DNA of 64,000 bases from Nitrosomonas sp. (GTDB lineage Bacteria > Pseudomonadota > Gammaproteobacteria > Burkholderiales > Nitrosomonadaceae), in NCBI GenBank assembly GCA_017984435.1, contig JAGNZK010000008.1, positions 1 through 64,000 on the forward strand. The letters are read 5' to 3'. The translations under genes were made by a program, and so were the position numbers. The notes beneath the pieces are model-generated. The model ran no database searches. It saw nothing but the letters and a program-made list of their open reading frames with translations, and was not told where the DNA came from. Positions 27,041 through 36,157 of the stretch are shown here, in pieces. Every line of letters starts with the position of its first letter. Position 1 is the stretch's first letter.

Positions 27041-29854
27041 TTAGATTTTATCTCGGAATGCTGCCTCGATTAACTCACTCTGTCTAATTTTATGCTTAGC
27101 AATATAACCATCTGACGGAGAAGCGGAAGATGGCCGCAGGGCATAGCCCAGCACCTGATCAGGTCGCATATGACGCAGCAAATAGTGCTGGAGGCGATGC
27201 CAGGCACCCTGATTACCCGGTTCCTCCTGACACCAGATCACCTCCTTGGCATTGCTATACCGGTCAATTTCCGCTTGAAATTCTTCATGGGGAAACGGAT
27301 ACAGCTGTTCCAGACGAATAATTGCCATATTGGTTATTTGGTGTTCTTTGCGATAAGTCATGAGTTCATAGTAAATCTTACCGCTACAAGCAATGATTCG
27401 CCTCACTTTCTCCGAGTCCAGAGGCTCTACTTCGGAAATGACCGGATAAAAATGACCTTGCGCCAAATCTTCCAGGCTCGATACCGATTCTTTATGCCGC
27501 AACATGCTTTTAGGACTCATGATAATCAACGGCTTGCGCAATGGGCGAATCATTTGTCGACGCAGCATATGGAACATTTGCGCCGGTGTCGAAGGGACAC
27601 AAACTTGAATATTGTAATCCGCACACAATTGCAGAAAACGCTCCAGTCGCGCAGAAGAATGTTCAGGTCCTTGCCCTTCATAACCATGCGGCAACATCAT
27701 CACCAGACCGCACAAACGTCCCCATTTGGCCTCACCGGATGCGATAAATTGGTCAATCACCACCTGTGCGCCATTGGCAAAATCACCGAATTGCGCTTCC
27801 CAAATCACCAGTTCATTCGGCTGTGTGGTTGCGTAACCATACTCAAAACCTAGTACTGCCTCTTCTGACAATATGGAGTCAATGACGGTAAAATCCGGTT
27901 GCTCAGGATAAATATGACGCAATGGAATATAGACACGCTCATTCTGGCCCGCTGCAACTTGGTCGTGCAATACCGCATGACGATGAAAAAAAGTGCCGCG
28001 CCCCGAATCCTGACCTGAAAGCCTCACCGGATAGCCTTCTTTCAGTAAAGAAGCATAGGCCAGATTCTCCGCCATTCCCCAATCCAGCGGTAATTCGCCA
28101 TTCCCCATTAACCGCCGATCTGCAATAACCTTCTCTACCCGCGGATGTAACTTAAAATCCTCAGGAATATCGGTCAATCGTAGCGCAAGCTGCTTCAGGG
28201 TTTGAACCGAAACACCTGTTTTAATTTCTTCATTCCATTTAATTGGCTTAAGAAAAGGCTCCCAATTAATGGTATAGGGTGTTTTGTAGTCATAGCAAAT
28301 ACTTTTATTGGGATTGATCCCCTCATCCATGGCCGCACGATAAGCCTGAACCAGATCATCCGCATCTTTTGTTTTAATCACACCCGCGGCTATCAACTTA
28401 TCAACATACAGCCTGAGCGTTCCCGGATGTTTATTGATGATCTGATACATCTTGGGCTGCGTCACCATCGGCTCATCTTGCTCATTGTGACCCAGACGGC
28501 GAAAACAGACCATGTCAATCACCACATCTTTATGAAACTGCATGCGAAAATCAAACGCCAATTCAGTCACCATCAAGACAGCTTCCGGATCATCGCCGTT
28601 CACGTGAAAAATAGGCGCCTCAATCATCTTGGCACCATCCGTGCAATAGAGCGTGGAACGACTATCACGCGGATCCGAGGTGGTGAATCCGATCTGATTA
28701 TTGATGATGATATGTACCGTGCCGCCAGTACCGTAGCTACGCGTTTGCGACAAATTGAGCGTTTCCATGACAACACCTTGTCCAGCAAAAGCGGCATCAC
28801 CGTGTATCAACACCGGTAACACTCTATCACCCAGCCTATCGTTTAACAGGTGTTGACGCGCTCGTACGGAACCTTCGACGACTGGATTGACAATTTCCAG
28901 GTGAGAGGGATTGAAGGCCAAAGCCAGCCGGACGATACCATCCGATGTTTCTATTGCGGAAGAAAAACCTTGATGATATTTCACATCCCCTGAAGGTAGA
29001 TTCTGCAGTTGTTCGCCTTCAAACTCACGAAAAAGATCAGCGGGCATTTTCCCCAGCGTATTCACCAGCACATTCAATCTGGCACGATGCGCCATACCCA
29101 TCACAATTTGCTGCACCCCCGCTTTTCCGGCTCTCTGAATCAGGCAATCCAACAAGGGAATGAGACTCTCGTTACCTTCTCCCGAAAAACGTTTTTGTCC
29201 CACATAACGGGTATGAAGATATTTCTCCAACCCCTCCGCCGCGGTAAGCCGCTCAAGAATATGGCGTTTATATTCGTCCGAATAGTTCGGTCTGGATCGC
29301 TGACCTTCCAATCGCGCTTGTATCCAGCGTTTCTGCTCGACCGAAGAAATATACATATACTCGGCACCGACATCACCGCAATAGGTTTCCCGCAAGATTT
29401 GCAGAATCTCCCGCAGCGTGGCATGTTCAGGACCCACCAATGAGCCGGTATTGAATACCTTACCCATATCTTCTTCGGTAAATCCGTAGTAAGCGGGATT
29501 CAACCCGGGAACATCCGATTGTTGCTTGAGTCCCAAGGGATCCAACTTGGCCAAGTTTAAACCAAGATAACGATGAACATTAATTAACTGTAGAACCGCC
29601 ACTTGCTTACGGTCATCAGAATCAGCAGAGACGGCCTGATTTTCTGAATCAGTAGCCGTTGTTGCTGAACCCGCTACTGAACTATGTGGCTGTTTATCTG
29701 AGATGACCGGTTGTGCTTTGGTCAATCCATCAAAGTATTCACGCCAAGCTAACGCAACAGAATTGGGATTATGTAGATACTCTTCATAAATCGCTTCAAT
29801 AAACGGAGCATTTGAACCGGACAACAGAGAATCATCAAACAACTGCTTAGTCAT
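27041..29854 (-). CDS. sucA: 2-Oxoglutarate dehydrogenase E1
   Basis: Thiamine diphosphate enzyme (937 aa) that decarboxylates 2-oxoglutarate and transfers succinyl to E2. The N-terminal segment SGSNAPFIEAIYEEYLHNPNSVALAWREYF is the usual E2-binding tail. The thiamine site GDAAFAGQGVVMETLNLSQ is near residue 355, preceded by GMAHRARLNVLVNTLGK near 255, and GHNEQDEP is near 485. Full family length, no lesion. Order of transcription is sdhB, sdhE, gltA, sucA, sucB. Confidence 0.96.
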   Translation of the reverse strand: MTKQLFDDSLLSGSNAPFIEAIYEEYLHNPNSVALAWREYFDGLTKAQPVISDKQPHSSVAGSATTATDSENQAVSADSDDRKQVAVLQLINVHRYLGLNLAKLDPLGLKQQSDVPGLNPAYYGFTEEDMGKVFNTGSLVGPEHATLREILQILRETYCGDVGAEYMYISSVEQKRWIQARLEGQRSRPNYSDEYKRHILERLTAAEGLEKYLHTRYVGQKRFSGEGNESLIPLLDCLIQRAGKAGVQQIVMGMAHRARLNVLVNTLGKMPADLFREFEGEQLQNLPSGDVKYHQGFSSAIETSDGIVRLALAFNPSHLEIVNPVVEGSVRARQHLLNDRLGDRVLPVLIHGDAAFAGQGVVMETLNLSQTRSYGTGGTVHIIINNQIGFTTSDPRDSRSTLYCTDGAKMIEAPIFHVNGDDPEAVLMVTELAFDFRMQFHKDVVIDMVCFRRLGHNEQDEPMVTQPKMYQIINKHPGTLRLYVDKLIAAGVIKTKDADDLVQAYRAAMDEGINPNKSICYDYKTPYTINWEPFLKPIKWNEEIKTGVSVQTLKQLALRLTDIPEDFKLHPRVEKVIADRRLMGNGELPLDWGMAENLAYASLLKEGYPVRLSGQDSGRGTFFHRHAVLHDQVAAGQNERVYIPLRHIYPEQPDFTVIDSILSEEAVLGFEYGYATTQPNELVIWEAQFGDFANGAQVVIDQFIASGEAKWGRLCGLVMMLPHGYEGQGPEHSSARLERFLQLCADYNIQVCVPSTPAQMFHMLRRQMIRPLRKPLIIMSPKSMLRHKESVSSLEDLAQGHFYPVISEVEPLDSEKVRRIIACSGKIYYELMTYRKEHQITNMAIIRLEQLYPFPHEEFQAEIDRYSNAKEVIWCQEEPGNQGAWHRLQHYLLRHMRPDQVLGYALRPSSASPSDGYIAKHKIRQSELIEAAFRDKI

Positions 29855-29883
29855 AAGATTGGCAGCCTTAAATAAAAGAAAAA

Positions 29884-31185
29884 CTATTTTCTCAAATAGG
29901 AATCGGGAATATCCCGCATTGTCGTTCCGGTATACAGTTGACGTGGGCGTCCTATCTTGTAGGCCGGATCGGAAACCATTTCATTCCACTGCGCAACCCA
30001 TCCCACTGTCCTTGCCATCGCGAAAATAGCAGTAAACATGCTGGTCGGTATGCCCAATGCACGCTGTACGATACCGGAATAAAAATCGACATTCGGGTAG
30101 AGCTTGCGGGAAATGAAATAATCGTCTTCCAGAGCAATCTTCTCAAGTTGCAAAGCCAGCTTAAACAAACGATCATTTTGCAATCCCAGCTCATTCAGAA
30201 CCTCATGGCAAGTTTCACGCATCAATTTTGCCCTGGGATCGAAATTCTTGTACACGCGATGACCAAAACCCATCAACCGATAATTATCATCTTTATTTTT
30301 GGCGCGTTTAATAAATTCATCAATCCTTGAAACATCGCCAATTTCTTCCAGCATATGCAGACATGCCTCATTGGCACCCCCATGCGCCGGTCCCCACAAA
30401 CAGGAAATACCGGCGGAAATACAAGCGAAAGGATTCGCACCGCTGGAGCCCGCCAAACGAACCGTCGATGTGGAAGCGTTTTGTTCATGATCCGCATGTA
30501 AAATCAGAATCCGATCCAGCGCGCGGACAATTACGGGATTTGCTTCGTATTCTTCGGTAGGCACTGCAAACATCATGTGCAGGAAGTTCTCGGCATAACT
30601 CAAGCGATTCTGCGGGTAGATAAACGGTTGACCGATATTATATTTATAGGCCATCGCAGTAATCGTAGGTAATTTTGCGATAAGCCGGAAAGCGGATTCT
30701 TCACGATGCACAGGATCTGAAATATTCAAGGCTTCATGATAAAACGCGGATAATGCACCCACCACACCCACCATCACCGCCATTGGGTGCGCATCACGCC
30801 TAAATCCACTATAAAATCTTACCAATTGTTCATGCAACATCGAATGATTTTTGATCGCACGGTCAAATTCAGATTTCTGCTCAGGCACCGGCAATTCACC
30901 ATTCATTAACAGATAACAAACATCGATAAAATCGCAGTTTCGCGCGAGTTGTTCAATGGGATACCCACGGTATAACAAAATACCCTTATCGCCATCAATA
31001 AAGGTAATGTTTGAGCTGTTGCTGGCTGTTGACAGATACCCGGGATCATAAGTAAACAAACCACTTTTCGCATGTAACGCACGAATGTCAACTACATCAG
31101 GCCCCATTGTTCCGGATAAAACGGGCAATTCGATGGGTGCGCTACCATCATTAAGATTTAAAGTTGCCATGCCTTTTTGTGCCAT
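29884..31185 (-). CDS. gltA: Citrate synthase
   Basis: Type II citrate synthase (433 aa from the chosen start) condensing acetyl-CoA with oxaloacetate. The ATG at 31185 has GGAGAAG about 6 nt upstream; the longer frame from 31227 would only translate that leader. Active-site residues are in [12 protein letters not shown] (His near 270), [10 protein letters not shown] (His near 305) and [13 protein letters not shown]; the catalytic Asp is in [11 protein letters not shown] near residue 365. It follows sdhE and precedes sucA by about 30 nt. Confidence 0.95.
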   Translation of the reverse strand: MAQKGMATLNLNDGSAPIELPVLSGTMGPDVVDIRALHAKSGLFTYDPGYLSTASNSSNITFIDGDKGILLYRGYPIEQLARNCDFIDVCYLLMNGELPVPEQKSEFDRAIKNHSMLHEQLVRFYSGFRRDAHPMAVMVGVVGALSAFYHEALNISDPVHREESAFRLIAKLPTITAMAYKYNIGQPFIYPQNRLSYAENFLHMMFAVPTEEYEANPVIVRALDRILILHADHEQNASTSTVRLAGSSGANPFACISAGISCLWGPAHGGANEACLHMLEEIGDVSRIDEFIKRAKNKDDNYRLMGFGHRVYKNFDPRAKLMRETCHEVLNELGLQNDRLFKLALQLEKIALEDDYFISRKLYPNVDFYSGIVQRALGIPTSMFTAIFAMARTVGWVAQWNEMVSDPAYKIGRPRQLYTGTTMRDIPDSYLRK

Positions 31186-31266
31186 TTTTACTTCTCCACT
31201 TGTTGCGTATGATTGACTAGTATGCACGATTAGACGTTCCAGAACTGCAAGAATACAACCTGAAAT

Positions 31267-31500
31267 CTAACTCTTTTGTAGGAATTTCAATACCTGCTGC
31301 AAGCTATCATCTGCAGTGACTTGCCGCGCCGTGATCAAATCCCACAGATCATTATCCGGTAAAGCTAGTAATCGTTCGAACTGCTCCAACCCTTGTTCAT
31401 CCAACTGGGTATAGTACTGATCCATAAAACGTTGCAAAATAATATCCAACTCAAGCAGACCGCGCCGACAACGCCAGCGTGCGCGCTCGAGTTCCTTCAT
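31267..31500 (-). CDS. sdhE: Succinate dehydrogenase FAD assembly factor SdhE
   Basis: Small cytoplasmic protein (77 aa) that promotes covalent attachment of FAD to SdhA. The family signature RARWRCRRGLLELDIILQRF near the start includes the RRG(L/M)LELD motif. The ATG overlaps the sdhB stop by 4 nt, so translation is coupled. Its substrate, SdhA, is not encoded in this window next to sdhB, which is unusual. Confidence 0.92.
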   Translation of the reverse strand: MKELERARWRCRRGLLELDIILQRFMDQYYTQLDEQGLEQFERLLALPDNDLWDLITARQVTADDSLQQVLKFLQKS

Positions 31501-32192
31501 ACCATTCTTTTTACCATCATATCCTTGATCTTGCCAATTGCTTCGGTAGGATTCAAGCCTTTAGGACATGCATCAGCGCAATTCATAATGGAATGACAAC
31601 GAAACAGCCGGTACGGATCCTCCAAATTATCCAGTCTTTCAGTAGTCGCCTGATCCCGACTATCCGCAAGAAAGCGATAAGCCTGCAGCAATCCTGCCGG
31701 CCCTACAAATTTATCCGGATTCCACCAGAAAGAAGGACAAGATGTCGTGCAACAAGCACATAGAATACATTCGTAAGCGCCATCCAATGCAGCCCTATCT
31801 TCAGGTGACTGTAAGCGTTCTGTTTCAGGTGGCGGATCGTTATTGATGAGGTAAGGTTTGATGGAATGATATTGTTGGAAGAATTGCGTCATATCGACAA
31901 TCAGGTCACGAATCACCGGCAATCCGGGTAATGGACGTATTTCTACCGGTTCTTTTAAACTATTGATCGGTGTAATGCACGCCAATCCATTCCGTCCATT
32001 AATATTCATCGCATCCGATCCGCACACCCCTTCACGGCAGGAACGGCGCAGGCTCAGACTATCATCGATCGATTTAATCCGCAGCAACGCATCCAGCAGC
32101 ATTTTATCCGTCGCCGCCAACTGCACATCGTAATCGCGCATGTAAGGTTTTTCATCTTTATCGGGATCATAGCGGTAAATCGAAAACTTCAT
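31497..32192 (-). CDS. sdhB: Succinate dehydrogenase iron-sulfur subunit
   Basis: Electron-transfer subunit of complex II (231 aa). The N-terminal ferredoxin domain holds the [2Fe-2S] cysteines in SCREGVCGSDAMNINGRNGLAC; the C-terminal domain holds CILCACCTTSCP and CHSIMNCADACPKGLNP for the [4Fe-4S] and [3Fe-4S] clusters. It is intact. Upstream, where sdhC, sdhD and sdhA normally lie, there is instead a spacer with repeats and an unrelated DUF2971 gene. A perfect 14-bp palindrome (ATACTTCGAAGTAT, 32246-32259) lies 54 nt before the ATG. Confidence 0.95.
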   Translation of the reverse strand: MKFSIYRYDPDKDEKPYMRDYDVQLAATDKMLLDALLRIKSIDDSLSLRRSCREGVCGSDAMNINGRNGLACITPINSLKEPVEIRPLPGLPVIRDLIVDMTQFFQQYHSIKPYLINNDPPPETERLQSPEDRAALDGAYECILCACCTTSCPSFWWNPDKFVGPAGLLQAYRFLADSRDQATTERLDNLEDPYRLFRCHSIMNCADACPKGLNPTEAIGKIKDMMVKRMV

Positions 32193-32245
32193 AGGTTGAC
32201 TCCGGATAGTTTGAATTTGGCCTAAATCGATAGAAGCATCACAGG

Positions 32246-32259
32246 ATACTTCGAAGTAT
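32246..32259. promoter_or_regulatory. 14-bp perfect palindrome upstream of sdhB
   Basis: ATACTTCGAAGTAT reads the same on both strands and lies 54 nt before the sdhB ATG, in the region where its promoter should be. It could be an operator; no matching protein can be named. The remainder of the 280-nt spacer is AT-rich with no gene seen other than the tandem repeat. Confidence 0.3.
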
Positions 32260-32397
32260 ACAGATTTGAAGTTAGATTAACAGTGTTTGGTTTGGCTTTT
32301 TGATCGAACAAGCGCGTGAAAAATTGAAAAACATTGCCCAGATATCGTGAAGATACAATCAATTTATTTCACATCGATTCCTGGATGGTCAAGTGCC

Positions 32398-32452
32398 GCA
32401 TGATGCATGATGCATGATGCATGATGCATGATGCATGATGCATGATGCATGA
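32398..32452. repeat. 7-bp tandem repeat (TGATGCA x7)
   Basis: TGATGCA is repeated seven times without error at 32401-32449, with three matching bases on each side, so the tract is 55 bp. It lies 20 nt beyond the stop of the DUF2971 gene. Because 7 is not a multiple of 3, copy-number change by slippage would shift any reading frame crossing it. It lies in the interval upstream of sdhB and could also change promoter spacing. Confidence 0.95.
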
Positions 32453-32472
32453 TTATTTCAATCATATCCTGA

Positions 32473-33192
32473 TCAAACTCTAAAACAACAAGCGGAAAAT
32501 GATCGCACACCACCGACCGGATAAACTTTATCGGAAATGATTCGGAAAGACGATGAATCCAATCGGGTATCCTGAACTGAAAGCGTATCCGCCGCCAGTA
32601 ATTCGCTTGCAATATCCATAGGTGTCAAATCACACCGGATGCCGCGGATCAGTCCGATTAATTTCAACGGATCCAGGCCAAAAGATTCCAAGCTTAACGA
32701 TTCAAAATAGACTTTTTTCCCTTTGGAATCGATTTGACAAAAATGATCGTTCAGACCGCACATCATTCGTATCTCATTTTCGTAATGCCAGCTTGAAAAC
32801 TTGGTCGAGATTAATTGACTTAAATCCGATTCATTAAAACCACCGCGCTGAATGGCGGCATCCACATCCAGCTTAAAGCGCTCAGGCTGATAGTCAATTG
32901 TGATAGCGTGATCATCTGGAATTTCAAACACCAATGCAACACCGCGATAACCATCGGCATAATGACTCCACAGTGCCGGATCATGGTATTGTGCTGAAAA
33001 ACAAATGACACCATAGCACTCATTCACTTGATTCTTGAATATTTCCAATTTGATTCTGGTATCACTATCGGAAAAATCTGCCGCACAAAATTCAAACGGA
33101 TCATTCAACTCATTGATGCGCGCAATTTTCAAGCGGCGGTCACGCAATGCTTTAAGTGCAAATTCAGAAGAAATGAAGTGGTAAACAATCAT
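32473..33192 (-). CDS. DUF2971 family protein
   Basis: 239 aa from the ATG at 33192, giving MIVYHFISSEFALKALRDRRLKIARINELNDPFEF, the usual DUF2971 start. Longer frames would translate the REP-like sequence upstream. Further family features are GVICFSAQYHDPALWSHYADGYRGVALVFEI near residue 60-95 and LIRGIRCDLTPMD near 190. The function of the family is unknown; members are scattered and often in mobile or defence-like contexts. It is flanked by REP-like palindromes and the 7-bp repeat, which suggests acquisition (inference). Confidence 0.7.
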   Translation of the reverse strand: MIVYHFISSEFALKALRDRRLKIARINELNDPFEFCAADFSDSDTRIKLEIFKNQVNECYGVICFSAQYHDPALWSHYADGYRGVALVFEIPDDHAITIDYQPERFKLDVDAAIQRGGFNESDLSQLISTKFSSWHYENEIRMMCGLNDHFCQIDSKGKKVYFESLSLESFGLDPLKLIGLIRGIRCDLTPMDIASELLAADTLSVQDTRLDSSSFRIISDKVYPVGGVRSFSACCFRV

Positions 33193-33206
33193 GAACAAAT
33201 TATCCG

Positions 33207-33274
33207 CAGCAAGTATGGGCCAATAAGCGAAGCGCATTGCACCATCAATCGTTCGGCGCAATTCGTATTGCGCC
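33207..33274. repeat. REP-like palindrome pair
   Basis: Directly after the thrC stop lies a hairpin GGCGCAAT-TCGT-ATTGCGCC (33255-33274, 8-bp perfect stem). Next to it is a second, imperfect palindrome of the kind GGGCCAATAAGCGAAGCGC / GCATTGCACC (33207-33244). The paired units with GCGCTTCGCTTAT cores resemble dispersed REP/BIME elements. The first could act as a transcript end for thrC, although a T-run is lacking. Confidence 0.6.
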
Positions 33275-34690
33275 CTACTTTACGTCACACTGCTCATCAA
33301 TATAATCTTTGATAGCCTGCGCATCCGCATCCTTAACCACAAACCGCTGCGGTAGATCTTCCAAATGCTCAAAACCAGCCGGATGGTCGGGTTCCTGACC
33401 AATCGCTTCGACGATGCTTTCAGCGAATTTTGCCGCTTGCGCCGTTTCCAGGCAAATTAATGGAGTCCCCGCTTCGCGATGCGCCAACCCTACTTTCAAG
33501 CCATCCGCGGTATGCGTATCCACCAGCACCTGATAGCGCTGATAGATTTCCCGGATGGTTGCAACGCGCGCCGCATGATTACTACTGCCGGACACAAAAC
33601 CATAGTCTTTGATTTTTGCCAATAATGGCGTGGCGGACAAATCAAACGCATTGCCTTTATCTACCTTCGACCATAATTCAGCGACCTGATTGGCGTTTCT
33701 GCCGGTCAGGTCAAAGATGAAGCGCTCGAAGTTGGAGGCCTTGGAGATATCCATCGACGGACTGCTGGTATGTTGCGTTTCTGTGGTGGCGCGCGGCCGG
33801 TAAACACCGGTTCTGAAAAATTCATCCAGCACATCATTCTCGTTGGTCGCCAGAATCAGATGCTTAATCGGCAATCCCATCATCCGCGCCACATGGCCGG
33901 CGCAGATATTACCAAAATTCCCGGACGGCACCGCGAACGAAACCTGCTCGCCGTTGTTCTGGGTTGCAGCGAAGTAGCCTTTGAAGTAATACACCACTTG
34001 CGCCACAATGCGCGCCCAGTTGATCGAATTGACGGTGCCGATCCGATGCGCTTGTTTGAACGCATGATCATTGCTGACAGCTTTGACAATATCCTGACAA
34101 TCATCGAACACACCACGAATCGCAATATTAAAAATGTTCTTATCCTGCAACGAAAACATCTGCGCCGTCTGAAAGCGGCTCATTTTCCCCAACGGCGACA
34201 GCATAAACACACGGATGCCGTGTTTGCCACGCATGGCATATTCCGCGCTGGAGCCGGTATCGCCTGATGTCGCGCCGAGAATATTGAGTTCATCGCCGGT
34301 TTTGTCGAGTTGGTATTGAAACAGATTGCCAAGCAACTGCATCGCAATATCCTTGAATGCCAATGTCGGCCCATTAGACAATCCCAAAATATGCAAACCG
34401 GGCTCCAAGGTTTTAAGCGGCGTGATATCGGTACTACCGAATATTTCCGGGGTATAGGTTTGATTGATGATATTGCGCAAATCTACAGCGGGAATATCGT
34501 CGACAAAGCGGGAAAGAATTTCAAAAGCAAGCGCCTGATAGCTCATACCACGCCATGCATCCAGCTCCACTGCTGTAACGCGTGGATAAGCCTCTGGCAT
34601 GGCCAATCCACCGTCCGGAGACAGACCACTTAACAATATTTCAGAAAACGGCTTGGGCGGCATCCCGCCGCGGGTTGAAATATAACGCAT
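33275..34690 (-). CDS. thrC: Threonine synthase
   Basis: PLP enzyme (471 aa) turning O-phosphohomoserine into threonine. The cofactor lysine is in SNGPTLAFKDIAMQLLGN near residue 115, and the phosphate-binding loop is SGNFGNICAGHVARMMG near 255. The N-terminus RYISTRGGMPPKPFSEILLSGLSPDGGLAMPE is typical of the longer bacterial class. It follows hom by 64 nt. Confidence 0.95.
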   Translation of the reverse strand: MRYISTRGGMPPKPFSEILLSGLSPDGGLAMPEAYPRVTAVELDAWRGMSYQALAFEILSRFVDDIPAVDLRNIINQTYTPEIFGSTDITPLKTLEPGLHILGLSNGPTLAFKDIAMQLLGNLFQYQLDKTGDELNILGATSGDTGSSAEYAMRGKHGIRVFMLSPLGKMSRFQTAQMFSLQDKNIFNIAIRGVFDDCQDIVKAVSNDHAFKQAHRIGTVNSINWARIVAQVVYYFKGYFAATQNNGEQVSFAVPSGNFGNICAGHVARMMGLPIKHLILATNENDVLDEFFRTGVYRPRATTETQHTSSPSMDISKASNFERFIFDLTGRNANQVAELWSKVDKGNAFDLSATPLLAKIKDYGFVSGSSNHAARVATIREIYQRYQVLVDTHTADGLKVGLAHREAGTPLICLETAQAAKFAESIVEAIGQEPDHPAGFEHLEDLPQRFVVKDADAQAIKDYIDEQCDVK

Positions 34691-34754
34691 GCTTGACTTT
34701 AATCAGTTAAAAAGACAATTTTATTATGCACGACAAATACTAAGACTTCAGTCT

Positions 34755-36068
34755 TTAGTTGTTTAGCTCTTCTATCCGAATACGAATGACTTTATTCGTC
34801 ACCACCGAAAGAGATTCAATACGGGCAATGGCCGCGTTGATATTTTTCTCCACCGTCAAGTGCGTCAACATAATGACATTAACTCGGTCGGAATCACTGC
34901 TAGGTTCTTTTTGAATCAAAGCGCTGATGGAAATATCATTCTCCGCCACGATGCGTGTAATTTCCGCCATCACACCCGGTTTATCGATCACCAGCATCCG
35001 CAGATAATACGATGTTTCGACATCGTCCATCGAAATCACCGGCGTATCCGACAACAAATCCGGTTGAAACGATAGCGTCGGAACACGATGCATCGGATCA
35101 GCGGTTTGCATGCGCGTCACATCCACCAAATCCGCAATCACCGAACTCGCCGTCGGTTCAGCACCTGCACCCGCGCCGTAATAGAGCGTTGCACCCACCG
35201 CGTCGCCCTTGACGACAACAGCGTTCATTACGCCTTCGACGTTGGCAATCAGGCGTCGCACCGGAATGAGCGTGGGATGCACGCGCAATTCGATACCTTT
35301 TGCCACACGTTTTGTAATCCCGAGCAATTTGATCCGGTAACCGAGTTCTTCGGCATAGCGAATGTCTTCGCCGGTCAATTTGGTAATGCCCTCGGTATAC
35401 ACTTTACTGAATTGCACCGGAATGCCAAATGCAATGGCCGACATCAAGGTGATTTTATGCGCGGCATCAATGCCTTCAATATCATACGTCGGGTCCGCCT
35501 CGGCATAGCCCAGCTTTTGCGCCTGATCCAAAACTTCGCCGAAGGGTAATCCCTTCTCACGCATTTCAGACAAAATAAAATTCGCGGTGCCATTGATAAT
35601 GCCGGCAATCCAGGTAATTCGGTTCGCCGTCAATCCCTCGCGTAACGCTTTGATAATCGGGATACCGCCCGCCACAGCCGCCTCGAAAGCGACGATCACA
35701 CCTTTTGCGCGCGCCGCTGCAAATATCTCGGTGCCATGATTCGCCAGTAAGGCTTTATTCGCCGTCACCACATGCTTACCGTGCGCGATCGCTTCCAGGA
35801 TCAGATCCTTGGCGATCGTTTGGCCACCGATCAGTTCAACCACGATATCGATGTCGGGATGCGTCGTGATTTCATGCGCGTTATCAGTCACCGTCACACC
35901 TTGATCCGCAAAGCTACGCGCTCTGACCAAATCCCGATCGGCGATCATTTTGACGACAATTGCACGACCCGCACGACGGGCGATTTCTTCCTGATTGCGT
36001 TTGAGAACGGTGTACGTACCACCACCCACAGTGCCAATTCCTAGTAAACCAATATTAATGGGATTCAT
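34755..36068 (-). CDS. hom: Homoserine dehydrogenase
   Basis: NAD(P)-dependent reduction of aspartate semialdehyde to homoserine (437 aa), for threonine and methionine. Nucleotide site GLLGIGTVGGGTYTVL at the start, VVTANKALLANHG near residue 98, catalytic region GIINGTANFILSEM near 170 and YAEADPTYDIEGIDAAHK near 205. A C-terminal ACT domain (about 350-430, DKPGVMAEITRIVAENDISI) implies threonine feedback. It lies between alaA and thrC on the same strand. Confidence 0.96.
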   Translation of the reverse strand: MNPINIGLLGIGTVGGGTYTVLKRNQEEIARRAGRAIVVKMIADRDLVRARSFADQGVTVTDNAHEITTHPDIDIVVELIGGQTIAKDLILEAIAHGKHVVTANKALLANHGTEIFAAARAKGVIVAFEAAVAGGIPIIKALREGLTANRITWIAGIINGTANFILSEMREKGLPFGEVLDQAQKLGYAEADPTYDIEGIDAAHKITLMSAIAFGIPVQFSKVYTEGITKLTGEDIRYAEELGYRIKLLGITKRVAKGIELRVHPTLIPVRRLIANVEGVMNAVVVKGDAVGATLYYGAGAGAEPTASSVIADLVDVTRMQTADPMHRVPTLSFQPDLLSDTPVISMDDVETSYYLRMLVIDKPGVMAEITRIVAENDISISALIQKEPSSDSDRVNVIMLTHLTVEKNINAAIARIESLSVVTNKVIRIRIEELNN

Positions 36069-36157
36069 AAAGTTTAAAAAGTTAAAAAACGGATTGGAGA
36101 ATTTACCGGATTATAGGGGCCGGAAGGTGAGAAATAAATAGCTAAAAACTGATTTGA

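Noticed and set aside
28202-28819. 205-codon frame on the plus strand
   Set aside because: Lies antisense within sucA, whose protein matches its family throughout; composition is that of a shadow frame.
32398-32452. Possible CRISPR-like array
   Set aside because: Unit of 7 bp without spacers; a simple tandem repeat.
32364-32612. 82-codon frame on the minus strand with repeated MHHASCI
   Set aside because: It is the 7-bp tandem repeat translated, lying out of frame over the end of the DUF2971 gene; no ribosome site and no family.
33770-34267. 165-codon frame on the plus strand
   Set aside because: Antisense within thrC, which is intact.
34738-34757. Hairpin AAGAC-TGAA-GTCTT at the hom stop
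   Set aside because: Stem is only 5 bp with no T tract; too weak to call a terminator or attenuator.
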